From contig NZ_CP091792.1 in the NCBI RefSeq assembly GCF_022024115.1, forward strand, positions 2,418,001-2,482,000: 64,000 nt of DNA. The letters are read 5' to 3'. Within the stretch, counting starts at the first letter, position 1. Each line of letters starts with the position of its first letter. This document shows, piece after piece, positions 1 to 8,861 of this stretch. Position numbers and translations under genes: made by a program. Below the pieces are notes generated by a model. That model worked only from the letters and a program-made list of their open reading frames with translations. It ran no database searches and was not told where the DNA came from. The DNA comes from Prevotella communis. Its GTDB lineage: Bacteria; Bacteroidota; Bacteroidia; Bacteroidales; Bacteroidaceae.

Positions 1-999
1 GTGACACTGAACAGCGACGTGGAAGGTGCAAAACTCTATATCAACGGCATCGAAGTGCCTATGAGCACATTCAACGGTAAACTCTTCGCCCCAGCCAAAC
101 TGAAAGCGGTGGCACCAGCCGGCTATGAATTCCACTCATGGAGAAAGGATGGCGCACTCTATAGTAATAAGGAGGAGATAGACCTGCCTGAAAGCAATAT
201 CAACCTGACGGCTCACTTCACAGCTCTCACGGATGCTAAGAAGAAACAGGTTGGCATCACCCCCGTACGTATTAACGAGGTGAGCGGTTCTAATGACAGT
301 TTTGTGGATGAATACTACAAAAAGGGTGACTGGGTGGAACTCTACAACACAACCGAACAGCCTATCGACGTAGAAGGTATGTACCTCTCTGACAACGCAT
401 CGAAACCCACGAAATACCAGATTACCAAGGGTCATACCAAGGCGCAGACCATCATCCCTGCCAAGGGCCATCTACTGATATGGTGCGACAAGCGCGAAAC
501 GACTGATAACGGCCTGCATGCCTCGTTCAAGATTGATGGCGACGGTGGCCAGCTCATTCTGACAGCAGCAGACAAGAGTTGGACGGATACCTTCATCTAT
601 GGAGCCCATGATGCCAACACCACCATCGGGCGCTATCCCGACGGTGCCGCTGAGGTGTATGCAATGAATGTGGCTACGATAGCAAAGGCCAACAGACAGT
701 CATCCTACATGATTCCTGTTGAACAGACTGTAACCAACAGTATCGAGACACCTCTCATCGCCTCGGCCAATGGGCTGCGTGTGATCTATGGCAACCAGCA
801 GGTAATGGTGAAGAGCGACGAAGACGGCATCGCTACCATCAACATCTTCAATGCCAACGGTATGCTGATGGAGCAGACAACAATCAGCATCAAGGGCGGA
901 CGTGCCCGTCTGGACATGAGTCATCTGACACCAGGCCTCTACATTGCCCGTGCGATCGATGCAGGTGGCACCAGCGTCAGTTGCAAGTTCAGGAAATAA
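1..999 (+). CDS. Secreted lamin-tail-domain protein with T9SS sorting tail (3' part only)
   Basis: The reading frame is open at the first base of the window, so the N-terminus lies upstream; the GTG at base 1 is unlikely to be the start. Residues about 90-220 look like a lamin-tail domain (INEVSGSN, DWVELYN, GMYLSDN), a module that in Bacteroidota often follows CotH-kinase or other secreted domains. The last 70 residues resemble a type A sorting domain for type IX secretion (GLRVIYGNQQV, then GLYIARAI, ending KFRK). Inference: an exported, surface-anchored or secreted protein. A hairpin terminator follows at 1026. The catalytic or binding part cannot be judged from this fragment. Confidence 0.75.
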   Translation: MTLNSDVEGAKLYINGIEVPMSTFNGKLFAPAKLKAVAPAGYEFHSWRKDGALYSNKEEIDLPESNINLTAHFTALTDAKKKQVGITPVRINEVSGSNDSFVDEYYKKGDWVELYNTTEQPIDVEGMYLSDNASKPTKYQITKGHTKAQTIIPAKGHLLIWCDKRETTDNGLHASFKIDGDGGQLILTAADKSWTDTFIYGAHDANTTIGRYPDGAAEVYAMNVATIAKANRQSSYMIPVEQTVTNSIETPLIASANGLRVIYGNQQVMVKSDEDGIATINIFNANGMLMEQTTISIKGGRARLDMSHLTPGLYIARAIDAGGTSVSCKFRK

Positions 1000-1025
1000 G
1001 GCATCACCCTCATGACCTCATAAAG

Positions 1026-1063
1026 AAGAGCAACCTGCGTGGGTTGCTCTTCCTCTTTTTTTT
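1026..1063. terminator. Bidirectional hairpin terminator between convergent genes
   Basis: A 10-bp perfect stem (1026-1035 with 1042-1051, AAGAGCAACC and complement) is followed by a T-rich run at 1054-1063. It lies between the convergent lamin-tail and BspA-like genes and probably ends transcripts from the plus strand. Confidence 0.75.
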
Positions 1064-1068
1064 GTGTG

Positions 1069-1884
1069 TTATATTTCCATAATATTAGAGAAATCCCGCC
1101 AGCCGGGAGCCGACGCATAGGCGTCGAGCGTGCCCCGTGGTACATAGAGTGTGGCATTGGTATTAAAGAATGCCACATAGCCGCATTGCGGTGGGGTGAT
1201 ACTTTCCACCCGGACCTCCGCCAGGTTCCCGCAATGCAGGAACGCGCCATCGCCAATGGAGCGTACACTTTGCGGAATAACGACAGACACCAGATCATGA
1301 CACTCCGAGAATGCCAGGTTACTGATCTGCTGCAGTCCGGCAGAAAGCACTACCGACGTCAGTCCGCTGCACTCATAGAAAGCACCATCGCCCAGCGCTT
1401 CCACATTGTCGGGAAGCACCAGCTGACCGAGTCCTTCACAGCCACAGAAGGCATAGTCAGCGAGAGCACGGACAGTCTGCGGTATCACGGTTGTCCGGCA
1501 CCCATAGACCAGCAGGTCCTCGCCGGTGCGGATAATCGCGTTACAGTTGTTGCGTGAGTCAAATACGGGGTTACGTCCATCCACCTGCAACGATGTGAGG
1601 TTAGGACAGAAATTGAAGGCACTGACGCCAATAAACGTTACCTCAGAAGGGATAACCACAGACGTGACGCTGGAACCAAAGAAGGCATAATCGCCTATCG
1701 CAACAAGGTCGAAGGGCAAATCCACGGCATCCAGGGAATCACACTGGTAATAGCAACGGTCCACTATTTCACGCGCCTCATCATTGGTGAGCGTCATTTC
1801 CTCATAGCCATCATCATAAGCGCAGGCCGTGAATAATGCCGTCAGCATCATTAGTGTTGGGTATAGTAGTCTCATTGTTTTCAT
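1069..1884 (-). CDS. BspA-like leucine-rich repeat (LRR_5) lipoprotein
   Basis: 271 residues. A signal peptide ends in a lipobox (LFTAC, Cys about residue 21), so the product should be lipidated in the cell envelope. The body is a run of LRR_5/BspA-type repeats of about 23 residues (IGDYAFFGSSVTSVVIPSE, ALADYAFCGCEGLGQLVLP, IGDGAFLHCGNLAEV). It ends in the segment common to these proteins that mentions a one-off value (ATLYVPRGTLDAYASAPGW). BspA-like proteins are usually surface adhesins or binding proteins; the ligand is unknown. A second, larger family member lies at 11151-12962. A consensus promoter lies upstream at 1940-1971. Confidence 0.85.
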   Translation of the reverse strand: MKTMRLLYPTLMMLTALFTACAYDDGYEEMTLTNDEAREIVDRCYYQCDSLDAVDLPFDLVAIGDYAFFGSSVTSVVIPSEVTFIGVSAFNFCPNLTSLQVDGRNPVFDSRNNCNAIIRTGEDLLVYGCRTTVIPQTVRALADYAFCGCEGLGQLVLPDNVEALGDGAFYECSGLTSVVLSAGLQQISNLAFSECHDLVSVVIPQSVRSIGDGAFLHCGNLAEVRVESITPPQCGYVAFFNTNATLYVPRGTLDAYASAPGWRDFSNIMEI

Positions 1885-1939
1885 AAGCGGTATATTTAGA
1901 TTACAGGTCAGGTTAGGTCAATCATTAGATTCTCATTTG

Positions 1940-1971
1940 CAAATATATGAAAAACCGAACTGTTTTGCAAA
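1940..1971 (-). promoter_or_regulatory. Promoter of the BspA-like lipoprotein gene
   Basis: On the minus strand TTTG (1971-1968), a 20-bp spacer and TATATTTG (1947-1940) match the Bacteroidota -33/-7 consensus. Predicted start of transcription is near 1935, leaving a leader of about 50 nt. Confidence 0.65.
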
Positions 1972-2080
1972 TAAATCGAACAAAAAAAACAGCTTTATTG
2001 CACATTAGAATAATACTGTGCAATAAAGCCATTGAAAAAGACGGGAAGCGGGCGATAAACCCCTACCGCTTATCTGTATT

Positions 2081-4372
2081 CTATTTCATCTTCACCACGA
2101 GCGGCTGCCTGATGCCACGCATGGTCCAGTCGATGCGCTGCTGCCATTCATCCTGCGTGCGGACATCAAATTTCGACCATGCCGAACCGAAGTAGTAAGT
2201 ATAGGGCTCGCCAGAGTAGTTGTCCACGATGCCGATGGCATGTCCCTCGTTGCCACCACGCTTATCCTTCATGGGCAGGAACCTCGTCTCGCCTACCCCG
2301 TTAGGGAAGAGCGTAGCCACGAAGAGCTGACAGTTGTTGACAGGCACATTATCCGTAGGATCGGCATAATGCAGATAGTCCTTGCCCAGCACAATGCCCC
2401 GTTTGGCATCAGAATGGATGACCACACCCGTGGCAAACTCCACAGGCATCGTGATGCCATCATACCAGACGGTCATCTTACAGAAGTTAGAACCCTTGTC
2501 GAGGGTGATGATGCGATGCTCTGTCACCGTGTCGCCATTCAGTACCGTAGGCTTATAATTTAATTGTACGCGCATGCGCAGGGGACCCATGTCCAGCATC
2601 TGATAGTCGTTGAAGCAGTAAGGATAGACCAGCTCATCATCTACCATCAGGGCCGGCGCACCGCAACCCAGCGTAGCTCCAACCTGATAGACATCCGAAC
2701 CACGTCCGTGGTCATGATGATAGGAGTTCAGGCGATAGAGCGAGTCGCCACGCTGACGATTAGCCTGACGCAGACGTTCCACCTCGGGCATCATCACCAC
2801 ATCCTCTATCCAGTAACGCTTGTCGAGCACCAGTTCGGGCGTGTTCTTTGTCCACACATCCGTGCCATAGCTCTTCTCGCCAGTTTTCTGGAGGGCAGGT
2901 CCATAGACACGGTAGGCACCACGGTCGTTCTCCCATGCAAAGTCATCCTTGCGCTCAGGGAAGATACGTCCGAAACACACCGTCTTATAGACCTTTGGCG
3001 TGCCACGGCGAATGGTGAATGTCTGCTTGCCCTTAGGACGTACACCTGCCTCGATGAGCACCTTGCCGTCGGCTGTCAACTGATAAGGCACTTCCAGTCC
3101 GGCCACGTCGCAGACAATAAACTGGCGTCCGCCATGGATACGCATTTTCCTGTATACCGAGTCGGCACTCACCTCAATGACCTGCTCACGATACTCGTCA
3201 GACGGATTCTCGATGGTCACCGTCAGCGACACACGACTCTTCTTTGCATCCTCGTAACGCAGACGTTCACAGGCAGCCAGAAGGAAGGCACCCACACCGA
3301 AGTTGGCCTGCGAACGGGCATTGACCGTCTTCGTGGGATCGGGCTTCTCGCCAATAGGCTGCACATAGCCCACGCTGCCATCGGGCTGCAGAGCCGTGAG
3401 CGCCAGGTAATTCCAGGCCTTGCCGATAACCGGCTCATACGTATCCTCATCCAGCAAACCATTGTTCACACCCCACAACAAGCCATAGGTAAAGAAGGCG
3501 GTGCCCGACGTCTCAGGACCCGGTGCATCCTCTTCGCAGAGCATCGAACGGCTCCAGTAGCCTTCAGGACGCTGCACGCGTGCCACACCCTGAGCCAGTT
3601 CACGAAAACGCTGCAGGAAGAACGCACGGTTCTTATAGTCGGCAGGCATATCGCTGAGCACCTTTGCCAGTCCGGCCAGCACCCATCCGTCGCCACGCGC
3701 CCAGAAACTCTTGCCGCCAGTGGATGTCTTTACCTTGGGAAAGATATACTTTGCATCACGATAATAGAGTTGTTCCTCCTTATCGTACATCAGTTCATCA
3801 GCCCATTTGAAGTTATCATAGAGCTTATCCAGATACTTCACATCGCCTGTCGCCTTATATAATTTAGTAAACACAGGCATAGCCATATATAGTGCATCAG
3901 CCCACCACCAGAAGTCGGCCTGCGGCTGACGAACCTCATAGTCCATCACCTCCAGCGCACGTGCAATCTTGTAGTCATCGGGCTGCATCTCGTAGATATC
4001 CAGGTATGTCTGGAAACAAATCTGCCAGTCACCGAAGAGCACATAGTCCTGTCCCTCACCATAGTTGGCATACTTCCATTTCTTCGGGTCCGTCTCGCGT
4101 GCACCCTGCCAGAAATTATAACGGGCCCACGCATCACTATAGGCCAGCCAACGGGCATTGCCCAACAGCTTGTATGCCTCCATATTACCCGTGTGATAAG
4201 CCGCCTCATCCCAGAAGGAGCGCGTTTTCGGGTTATGGTGCGATTGCCAGTAATCGTTCACCTTCGTGATAATCTCAATCGTTGGCAATGGCCTGACGGG
4301 CTTGCGCCTGACCTTTGCATCGGCCGTGAAGCATACGGCCAGACCGATCAATAGTAAGGTTAGTCTTTTCAT
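2081..4372 (-). CDS. GH88/GH105-type glycoside hydrolase fused to a DUF4861 domain
   Basis: 763 residues from the ATG at 4372, which opens a signal peptide (MKRLTLLLIGLAVCFTADA); an in-frame ATG 45 nt upstream would overlap the preceding gene. Residues about 35-390 show the (alpha/alpha)6 barrel pattern of unsaturated uronyl or rhamnogalacturonyl hydrolases (ARGDGWVLAGLAKVL, SGTAFFTYGLLWGVN, QPIGEKPDPT). Residues about 400-763 are a DUF4861 region (VTIENPSDEYREQV, YGTDVWTKNTPELVLDKRYW). Known family role: removing the unsaturated uronic acid left by pectin or ulvan lyases. It follows the DPP-IV gene by 11 bp, so they form an operon. A separate DUF4861 gene lies at 7588. Confidence 0.85.
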   Translation of the reverse strand: MKRLTLLLIGLAVCFTADAKVRRKPVRPLPTIEIITKVNDYWQSHHNPKTRSFWDEAAYHTGNMEAYKLLGNARWLAYSDAWARYNFWQGARETDPKKWKYANYGEGQDYVLFGDWQICFQTYLDIYEMQPDDYKIARALEVMDYEVRQPQADFWWWADALYMAMPVFTKLYKATGDVKYLDKLYDNFKWADELMYDKEEQLYYRDAKYIFPKVKTSTGGKSFWARGDGWVLAGLAKVLSDMPADYKNRAFFLQRFRELAQGVARVQRPEGYWSRSMLCEEDAPGPETSGTAFFTYGLLWGVNNGLLDEDTYEPVIGKAWNYLALTALQPDGSVGYVQPIGEKPDPTKTVNARSQANFGVGAFLLAACERLRYEDAKKSRVSLTVTIENPSDEYREQVIEVSADSVYRKMRIHGGRQFIVCDVAGLEVPYQLTADGKVLIEAGVRPKGKQTFTIRRGTPKVYKTVCFGRIFPERKDDFAWENDRGAYRVYGPALQKTGEKSYGTDVWTKNTPELVLDKRYWIEDVVMMPEVERLRQANRQRGDSLYRLNSYHHDHGRGSDVYQVGATLGCGAPALMVDDELVYPYCFNDYQMLDMGPLRMRVQLNYKPTVLNGDTVTEHRIITLDKGSNFCKMTVWYDGITMPVEFATGVVIHSDAKRGIVLGKDYLHYADPTDNVPVNNCQLFVATLFPNGVGETRFLPMKDKRGGNEGHAIGIVDNYSGEPYTYYFGSAWSKFDVRTQDEWQQRIDWTMRGIRQPLVVKMK

Positions 4373-4383
4373 ATCTTCTTTTT

Positions 4384-6576
4384 TTATTTCAGGTTCTCGT
4401 TCATGAAGTTGATGCACTGGCGGAACAAGTGGTTACGCGTGTTGCCGCCAAAGATACTGTGGTTCTTGTTCGTATAGACCAACTGACGGAAATCCTTGTC
4501 GGCCTGGACAAGGGCATCCATATAGACTGCCGAGTTCTGATAATGCACGTTGTCGTCGGCCAGTCCGTGAACCAGCAGCAGGGCACCATGCAGTTTCTCT
4601 GCACGGGCAATCGGACAAACCTCGTCATAGCCAGATGCATTCTCCTTGGGCGTGCGCATGAAACGCTCCGTATAGACCGTGTCGTAGAAACGCCAGCAGG
4701 TAGGCGGTGCGATAGCCACGCCACAACGGAAGACAGGACGGCCCTCCGACATAGACATCAGCGTGTTCCATCCGCCGTACGACCAGCCCCAGATACCGAT
4801 GCGGTCCTTATCCACATACGACTGTTTTCCCAGCCACAAGGCAGCTTCCACCTGGTCGCGAGCCTCCAGTTCACCAAGTCGCAGGTAGGTACATTTCTCA
4901 AACTCAGCCCCACGTCCGCCTGTGCCCCGGTTATCCACGCACACGCAGATATAGCCCTGCTGACAGAGGTACTGCTCCAGGATGGCACCCTGTCGGCCCA
5001 TACCGATGTTCCAGGCATTCAGCACCTGCTGTGAACCAGGACCGCCATACTGATACATCACCACGGGGTACTTCTTATTCGGATCAAAATCCTTTGGCTT
5101 CACCATGTAGCCCATGAGCTGGACGCCCTCGCCGGTCTGGAAACTAAAGAGTTCCTTCGTTCCCATATCGTAAGAGGCGTATTTATCAGCCAGTTCCTTG
5201 TTGTCCACCAGCGTGGTCTGCGTCTTTCCCAGGTTATTACAGAGCGTATAGACCGTGGGATGATTCATGTCACTCCATACGCTGAGGAAATTCCTGAAGT
5301 CAGACGAGAAGATGGCCGAACTGCAACCCTCCCTATTGGTCAGGCAGTCCACCTTGCCGTCCTTATGCGACACGAAGACCTTCTGGTCGGTAGGACCACC
5401 GTTATAGCCTGCGAAATAAAGGTCGCCCGACATGTCATTATATCCATATACCTCCGTAACAACGAGGTTTGAGGGTTGTGCGACGCTGCGCATCAGCTGA
5501 CCGTTCAGGTTGTACAGATAGATATGATTATAGCCGTCGCGCTCGCTGGTCAGCACCAGGTGCTTGTCGGTCACCACGAGATTGGCAAACACATTCTCGT
5601 TGATATATTTGTCCACCTTGTCCTCTACAATCAACTTGCACGTGGTGCTCAGCGGATTCACGGCATACACACGCAGACAGTCCTGATGACGGTTCAGCGT
5701 GAAAGCCAGCACCTTTGCGGGATCGCTGGTGGTGACGATACGGGGGATATAGCCGTCGGCATCGAGGGGCAACTGCATCTGGCGCGTCTGATGGCTCTTG
5801 ATATCATAGCTCATCAAACTGACCTTCGAGTTGTCATCGCCAGCCTTCGGATACTTGTAGGTATAGGCGTAGGCACCCTTGTCCTCGGCATCCAGATGGA
5901 ACATCGGCATAGAGAACTCCTTCACCTGACTCTCATCATAGCGAATCCAGACGATTTGCCTGGAGTCGGCCGTGAACACCATCGACGAGTTGAACGAGAA
6001 CTCCTCCTCGTTGACCCAGTCGGGAATACCGTTGATCACCTCATTGAACTTACCATCCTTGGTCACCTGACTCTCGGCATTATTGTAGAGCAACTTCACC
6101 AGATGGATATTGTTGTCACGCACGAAAGCCACCTGTTCGCCGTCAGGACTCCACACGGGCGTCTGCTGCGGACCGCCATCGCTCAGCGGTTCCAGTTTAT
6201 TATTGGCCACATGATAGATATAGTAAACGGCCGTGAACGAACGGCGATAGATGCTTTTCGTCTCTGTCTGGATCAGCAGTCGCTTACCCGTAGGACTCAT
6301 CACATAGTCGTCAATCTTCTTGAGCTTGGCTCCACGGGCCTTTTCCACATCAAAGAGTACAGCCACCTGCTTGCCAGTCTTGAAGGAATACTGCACAATC
6401 TGCTTGCCATCAGCCGATATCTGGGCATACGTCTCACCATCAGACATCGGGGTGACAGCAGCTATCGTTGCTTCACGAAAAGTTCCTTTTGTAATCTCCT
6501 TTAAATCCAGTTTTCCTGCAGCCGACATCTGCGCAACAGCAGCTAACATCATTGCACCTATAATTAGTTTTTTCAT
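4384..6576 (-). CDS. Dipeptidyl peptidase IV family serine protease (S9B)
   Basis: 730 residues with a signal peptide (about 1-20), so periplasmic or outer-membrane exposed. The N-terminal beta-propeller carries the double-glutamate motif that grips the substrate N-terminus (DWVNEEEFSF). The C-terminal alpha/beta-hydrolase domain has the nucleophile in GWSYGG, the acid in GLADDNVHYQ and the histidine in KNHSIFGG, so all three catalytic residues are present. Expected reaction: release of X-Pro or X-Ala dipeptides from peptide N-termini. Length is typical for Bacteroidota enzymes. First gene of a two-gene operon with the GH88/GH105 enzyme. Confidence 0.92.
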   Translation of the reverse strand: MKKLIIGAMMLAAVAQMSAAGKLDLKEITKGTFREATIAAVTPMSDGETYAQISADGKQIVQYSFKTGKQVAVLFDVEKARGAKLKKIDDYVMSPTGKRLLIQTETKSIYRRSFTAVYYIYHVANNKLEPLSDGGPQQTPVWSPDGEQVAFVRDNNIHLVKLLYNNAESQVTKDGKFNEVINGIPDWVNEEEFSFNSSMVFTADSRQIVWIRYDESQVKEFSMPMFHLDAEDKGAYAYTYKYPKAGDDNSKVSLMSYDIKSHQTRQMQLPLDADGYIPRIVTTSDPAKVLAFTLNRHQDCLRVYAVNPLSTTCKLIVEDKVDKYINENVFANLVVTDKHLVLTSERDGYNHIYLYNLNGQLMRSVAQPSNLVVTEVYGYNDMSGDLYFAGYNGGPTDQKVFVSHKDGKVDCLTNREGCSSAIFSSDFRNFLSVWSDMNHPTVYTLCNNLGKTQTTLVDNKELADKYASYDMGTKELFSFQTGEGVQLMGYMVKPKDFDPNKKYPVVMYQYGGPGSQQVLNAWNIGMGRQGAILEQYLCQQGYICVCVDNRGTGGRGAEFEKCTYLRLGELEARDQVEAALWLGKQSYVDKDRIGIWGWSYGGWNTLMSMSEGRPVFRCGVAIAPPTCWRFYDTVYTERFMRTPKENASGYDEVCPIARAEKLHGALLLVHGLADDNVHYQNSAVYMDALVQADKDFRQLVYTNKNHSIFGGNTRNHLFRQCINFMNENLK

Positions 6577-6596
6577 ATCTTTGCTAAATTTTGAAG

Positions 6597-6604
6597 CAAA
6601 AATA
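6597..6604 (-). promoter_or_regulatory. -7 element of the DPP-IV operon
   Basis: TATTTTTG on the minus strand, 21 bp upstream of the ATG, matches TAnnTTTG. No clear -33 TTTG is seen at the usual spacing. Confidence 0.5.
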
Positions 6605-6650
6605 CGAAAAATCTGCGAAAAACATAAGAATTACGATTAAATAATAGCGA

Positions 6651-7445
6651 CTATTGATGATTTTTAGCACTCAGCAACTCATCATAGCCCACCTCTTTAT
6701 GCTGCAGCATGTATTTCTCCACCTCCCGGATACGCTCGTTGCTGAAGATGCGCTGCTGCATCACCTGGTTCACCACATACTGGATCTTGGCCATGTGCTC
6801 ATGGCGCAGCTCTGCGGAATCGGCAGCCTCTTCGGGCGTCGGATAGTGACGCAGGAGATAGAACGCAAGACAGTCGGGCACAATGTATTTTCGCGTCATC
6901 ATGGCACGCTGCTGCTCCGTATAGCCGTATTTCTGATAGATAGGATAATTGGCACCCAGGTACTTGTCGAGCGAGATGCCCACCATCGAGTCGCCTACGA
7001 TGACACTCTGGTCCAGCGAACCTATCTGGGTATAGATGCGCGGAATCTCCAATCCCGGAATATGCTTCGTCAGCCGGGTGAAACTCTTCGTCAGATCCTT
7101 ATTCAGGTCGTCAATGTCGGCATACTGCTCATTGACACCCTGCATCAGGGCCTGCAGCGTGCTGTCCTGGAAGAAAATCAGGAAACGCGTGTTGATATCG
7201 GGGTCATCTACCCTACCCAACTTCAGCACATCCTCAATCAGCGTGCCCGTCTCCGTGGGATAGAGCGTCTTCATCTGCTGCAGGGCGGCGAAATCGCCTG
7301 ATGTGAGGTAGAGGTATTCCATACGGTCGAAGCGCTCCACGACAATATCGCCAGTCTTCTCTGTATCTTCAGGAGACTGGAATTTCCATTGGCAACCTAT
7401 GCATGCCATCATGGTCAACAGGAGCAGAAAAAAGAGCTTCTTCAA
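6651..7445 (-). CDS. GldB-like lipoprotein
   Basis: 264 residues. A short signal peptide ends in a lipobox (CIGC, Cys 18). The remainder resembles the gliding-motility lipoprotein GldB and its relatives in non-gliding Bacteroidota (VERFDRMEYLYL, RLTKHIPGLEIPRIYTQIG, VGISLDKYLGANYPIYQKYG, YIVPDCLAFYLLRHYP). In gliding species GldB is needed for motility. No other gld gene is nearby, so a role in envelope function is inferred only. Monocistronic, with its own promoter at 7481-7512, divergent from the DUF4861 gene. Confidence 0.75.
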   Translation of the reverse strand: MKKLFFLLLLTMMACIGCQWKFQSPEDTEKTGDIVVERFDRMEYLYLTSGDFAALQQMKTLYPTETGTLIEDVLKLGRVDDPDINTRFLIFFQDSTLQALMQGVNEQYADIDDLNKDLTKSFTRLTKHIPGLEIPRIYTQIGSLDQSVIVGDSMVGISLDKYLGANYPIYQKYGYTEQQRAMMTRKYIVPDCLAFYLLRHYPTPEEAADSAELRHEHMAKIQYVVNQVMQQRIFSNERIREVEKYMLQHKEVGYDELLSAKNHQ

Positions 7446-7480
7446 CGTATGGAGATTTTAGATTTTGTTAAATTCGAGTG

Positions 7481-7512
7481 CAAAATTACTAAAATTTCTT
7501 GAATAATCCAAA
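7481..7512 (-). promoter_or_regulatory. Promoter of the gldB-like gene
   Basis: TTTG (7512-7509), 20 bp, TAATTTTG (7488-7481) on the minus strand: a full Bacteroidota promoter, about 36 bp before the ATG. Confidence 0.65.
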
Positions 7513-7561
7513 TTTTAACCTAATTTTTTTTAATTATAATTCACATTCCATGCTTTTCTGT

Positions 7562-7569
7562 TACTTTTG
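7562..7569 (+). promoter_or_regulatory. -7 element of the DUF4861 gene
   Basis: TACTTTTG, 18 bp upstream of the ATG at 7588, fits TAnnTTTG. The -33 box is not obvious. Confidence 0.5.
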
Positions 7570-7587
7570 TACAAAAACTAAGACATC

Positions 7588-8823
7588 ATGAAGTATCTTT
7601 TTCTCGCATTTGCGCTCTGTATGCCCATGGCCATGAGCGCCCAACAGACGTTGAACATCAGTGTAAAAAACCCCTTGTCCACAGACAGGACCGACCAGCC
7701 CGTAGTCCTCTCGCTTCAGGCTTATGGCGAGGTGCGCTCAGCCTTGGTGACATGCGGCGGTCAGGAGATTCCCTGTCAGTTGGATGATATCAATCTGGAC
7801 GAGCAGTTTGACGAACTCTGTTTCCTCTCAGATCTCAAAGGAAAGGAACAGAAGACCTATACCGTGACCCTTTTCAAGGAGGGCGAGCCACGCACCTACC
7901 CTGCCCGCGTATATGCCGAGATGCTGATGCGTAATGACAAGGTGAAGGAGAAAAACAAGCACAACAATTTCGTGTCGAGTCTCACCGTGCGTGGCGACTG
8001 TGCCAATTCCTACAACCTGCTGCATCATCACGGCGTGGATTTTGAGAGCGAACTCAACGGCATCCGCATCTATTTCGACAAGCGTCAGACGCTCGACCTC
8101 TACGGCAAGTTCCAGAAACGCCTGGAGCTAGAGGCTACACAGTTCTATACATCGGCCGATCAGAAGAAAGCCGGTTATGGCGATGATGTGCTATGGGTAG
8201 GCAACACCTTCGGACTGGGTGCTTTTCGCGGATGGGACGGCAAGGAGCCTACAATGATTGATCCCGTGAAGAACCGTACCCAGCGCGTCGTTTCCTACGG
8301 TCCGCTGCGCACCATCGTGGAAATCATCGACCAAGGCTGGCAATTTCCATCAGCCATCAGCCATCAGCCATCAGCCGTCAACATGACCATCCGCTACACG
8401 CAGTATGCAGGTCATCGTGATACCGATGTGGATGTGTTCTTCAACCGCGACATGAAAGGTGCAGAGTTTTCTACCGGCATCATCAATGTGAAGGGGTCTG
8501 AGGAGTTCTCCGACAAGAAGGGACTGCGTGCCTGCTGGGGTACCGACTACCCCTCTACGGATACCGTGAAATGGAGCCGGGAGACCGTAGGACTGGGCAT
8601 CCTGATACCCCGTCAACATATTGTCAGCGAGGAACCGGTCAATAAGGACAACTATGCTTTCGTGGTGAAAACAGACAATCGTCACCTGGCATACAAGGTG
8701 GTATATGGCTCAGCCAACGAGACCTTCGGTTTTCATTCTGCCAAGGAGTGGTTCCAGTGGCTGAAGACATGGCGAAAAGAAGTAGAGGCAGCGATTAAGG
8801 TAAAAGTGAATAGTGAAAAGTGA
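7588..8823 (+). CDS. Exported DUF4861 family protein
   Basis: 411 residues with a signal peptide cleaved near residue 19 (MSAQQT). It corresponds in fold to the C-terminal half of the GH88/GH105 protein at 2081-4372 (both have the NPS/NPL opening, a metal-like HHHG/HHDHGRG stretch, and KNRT/KNTP plus YRV/YG segments). DUF4861 proteins occur in pectin and rhamnogalacturonan loci; the reaction is not established here. Residues about 254-265 are encoded by four perfect CCATCAG heptamers (8347-8374), probably an insertion in a loop. The stop codon falls inside a second heptamer tract at 8805. Confidence 0.8.
   Translation: MKYLFLAFALCMPMAMSAQQTLNISVKNPLSTDRTDQPVVLSLQAYGEVRSALVTCGGQEIPCQLDDINLDEQFDELCFLSDLKGKEQKTYTVTLFKEGEPRTYPARVYAEMLMRNDKVKEKNKHNNFVSSLTVRGDCANSYNLLHHHGVDFESELNGIRIYFDKRQTLDLYGKFQKRLELEATQFYTSADQKKAGYGDDVLWVGNTFGLGAFRGWDGKEPTMIDPVKNRTQRVVSYGPLRTIVEIIDQGWQFPSAISHQPSAVNMTIRYTQYAGHRDTDVDVFFNRDMKGAEFSTGIINVKGSEEFSDKKGLRACWGTDYPSTDTVKWSRETVGLGILIPRQHIVSEEPVNKDNYAFVVKTDNRHLAYKVVYGSANETFGFHSAKEWFQWLKTWRKEVEAAIKVKVNSEK
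8347..8374. repeat. In-frame heptamer tract (CCATCAG)x4
   Basis: Four perfect consecutive copies of CCATCAG followed by the variant CCGTCAA, translated inside the DUF4861 protein as a Ser/Gln/Pro-rich stretch. Confidence 0.9.
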
Positions 8824-8859
8824 AAAATTTGCTACCGCAAGAAATAGTGAAAAGTGAAA
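8805..8859. repeat. Two AGTGAAA heptamer tracts at a convergent gene junction
   Basis: AGTGAAT AGTGAAA AGTGAAA (8805-8825), then a 20-base spacer beginning AATTTGCTACCGC, then AGTGAAA AGTGAAA (8846-8859). The first tract contains the stop codon of the DUF4861 gene; the second ends 2 bp from the stop codon of hemW. The block AGTGAAAAATTTGCTNCCGC recurs at 51620-51640 and 57110-57126 on the other strand. Confidence 0.85.
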
Positions 8860-8861
8860 AA

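Noticed and set aside
2564..3862. Long plus-strand frame of 432 codons inside the GH88/GH105 gene
   Set aside because: It is antisense to a well-supported enzyme gene, has His/Thr-rich composition without any domain, and has no promoter.
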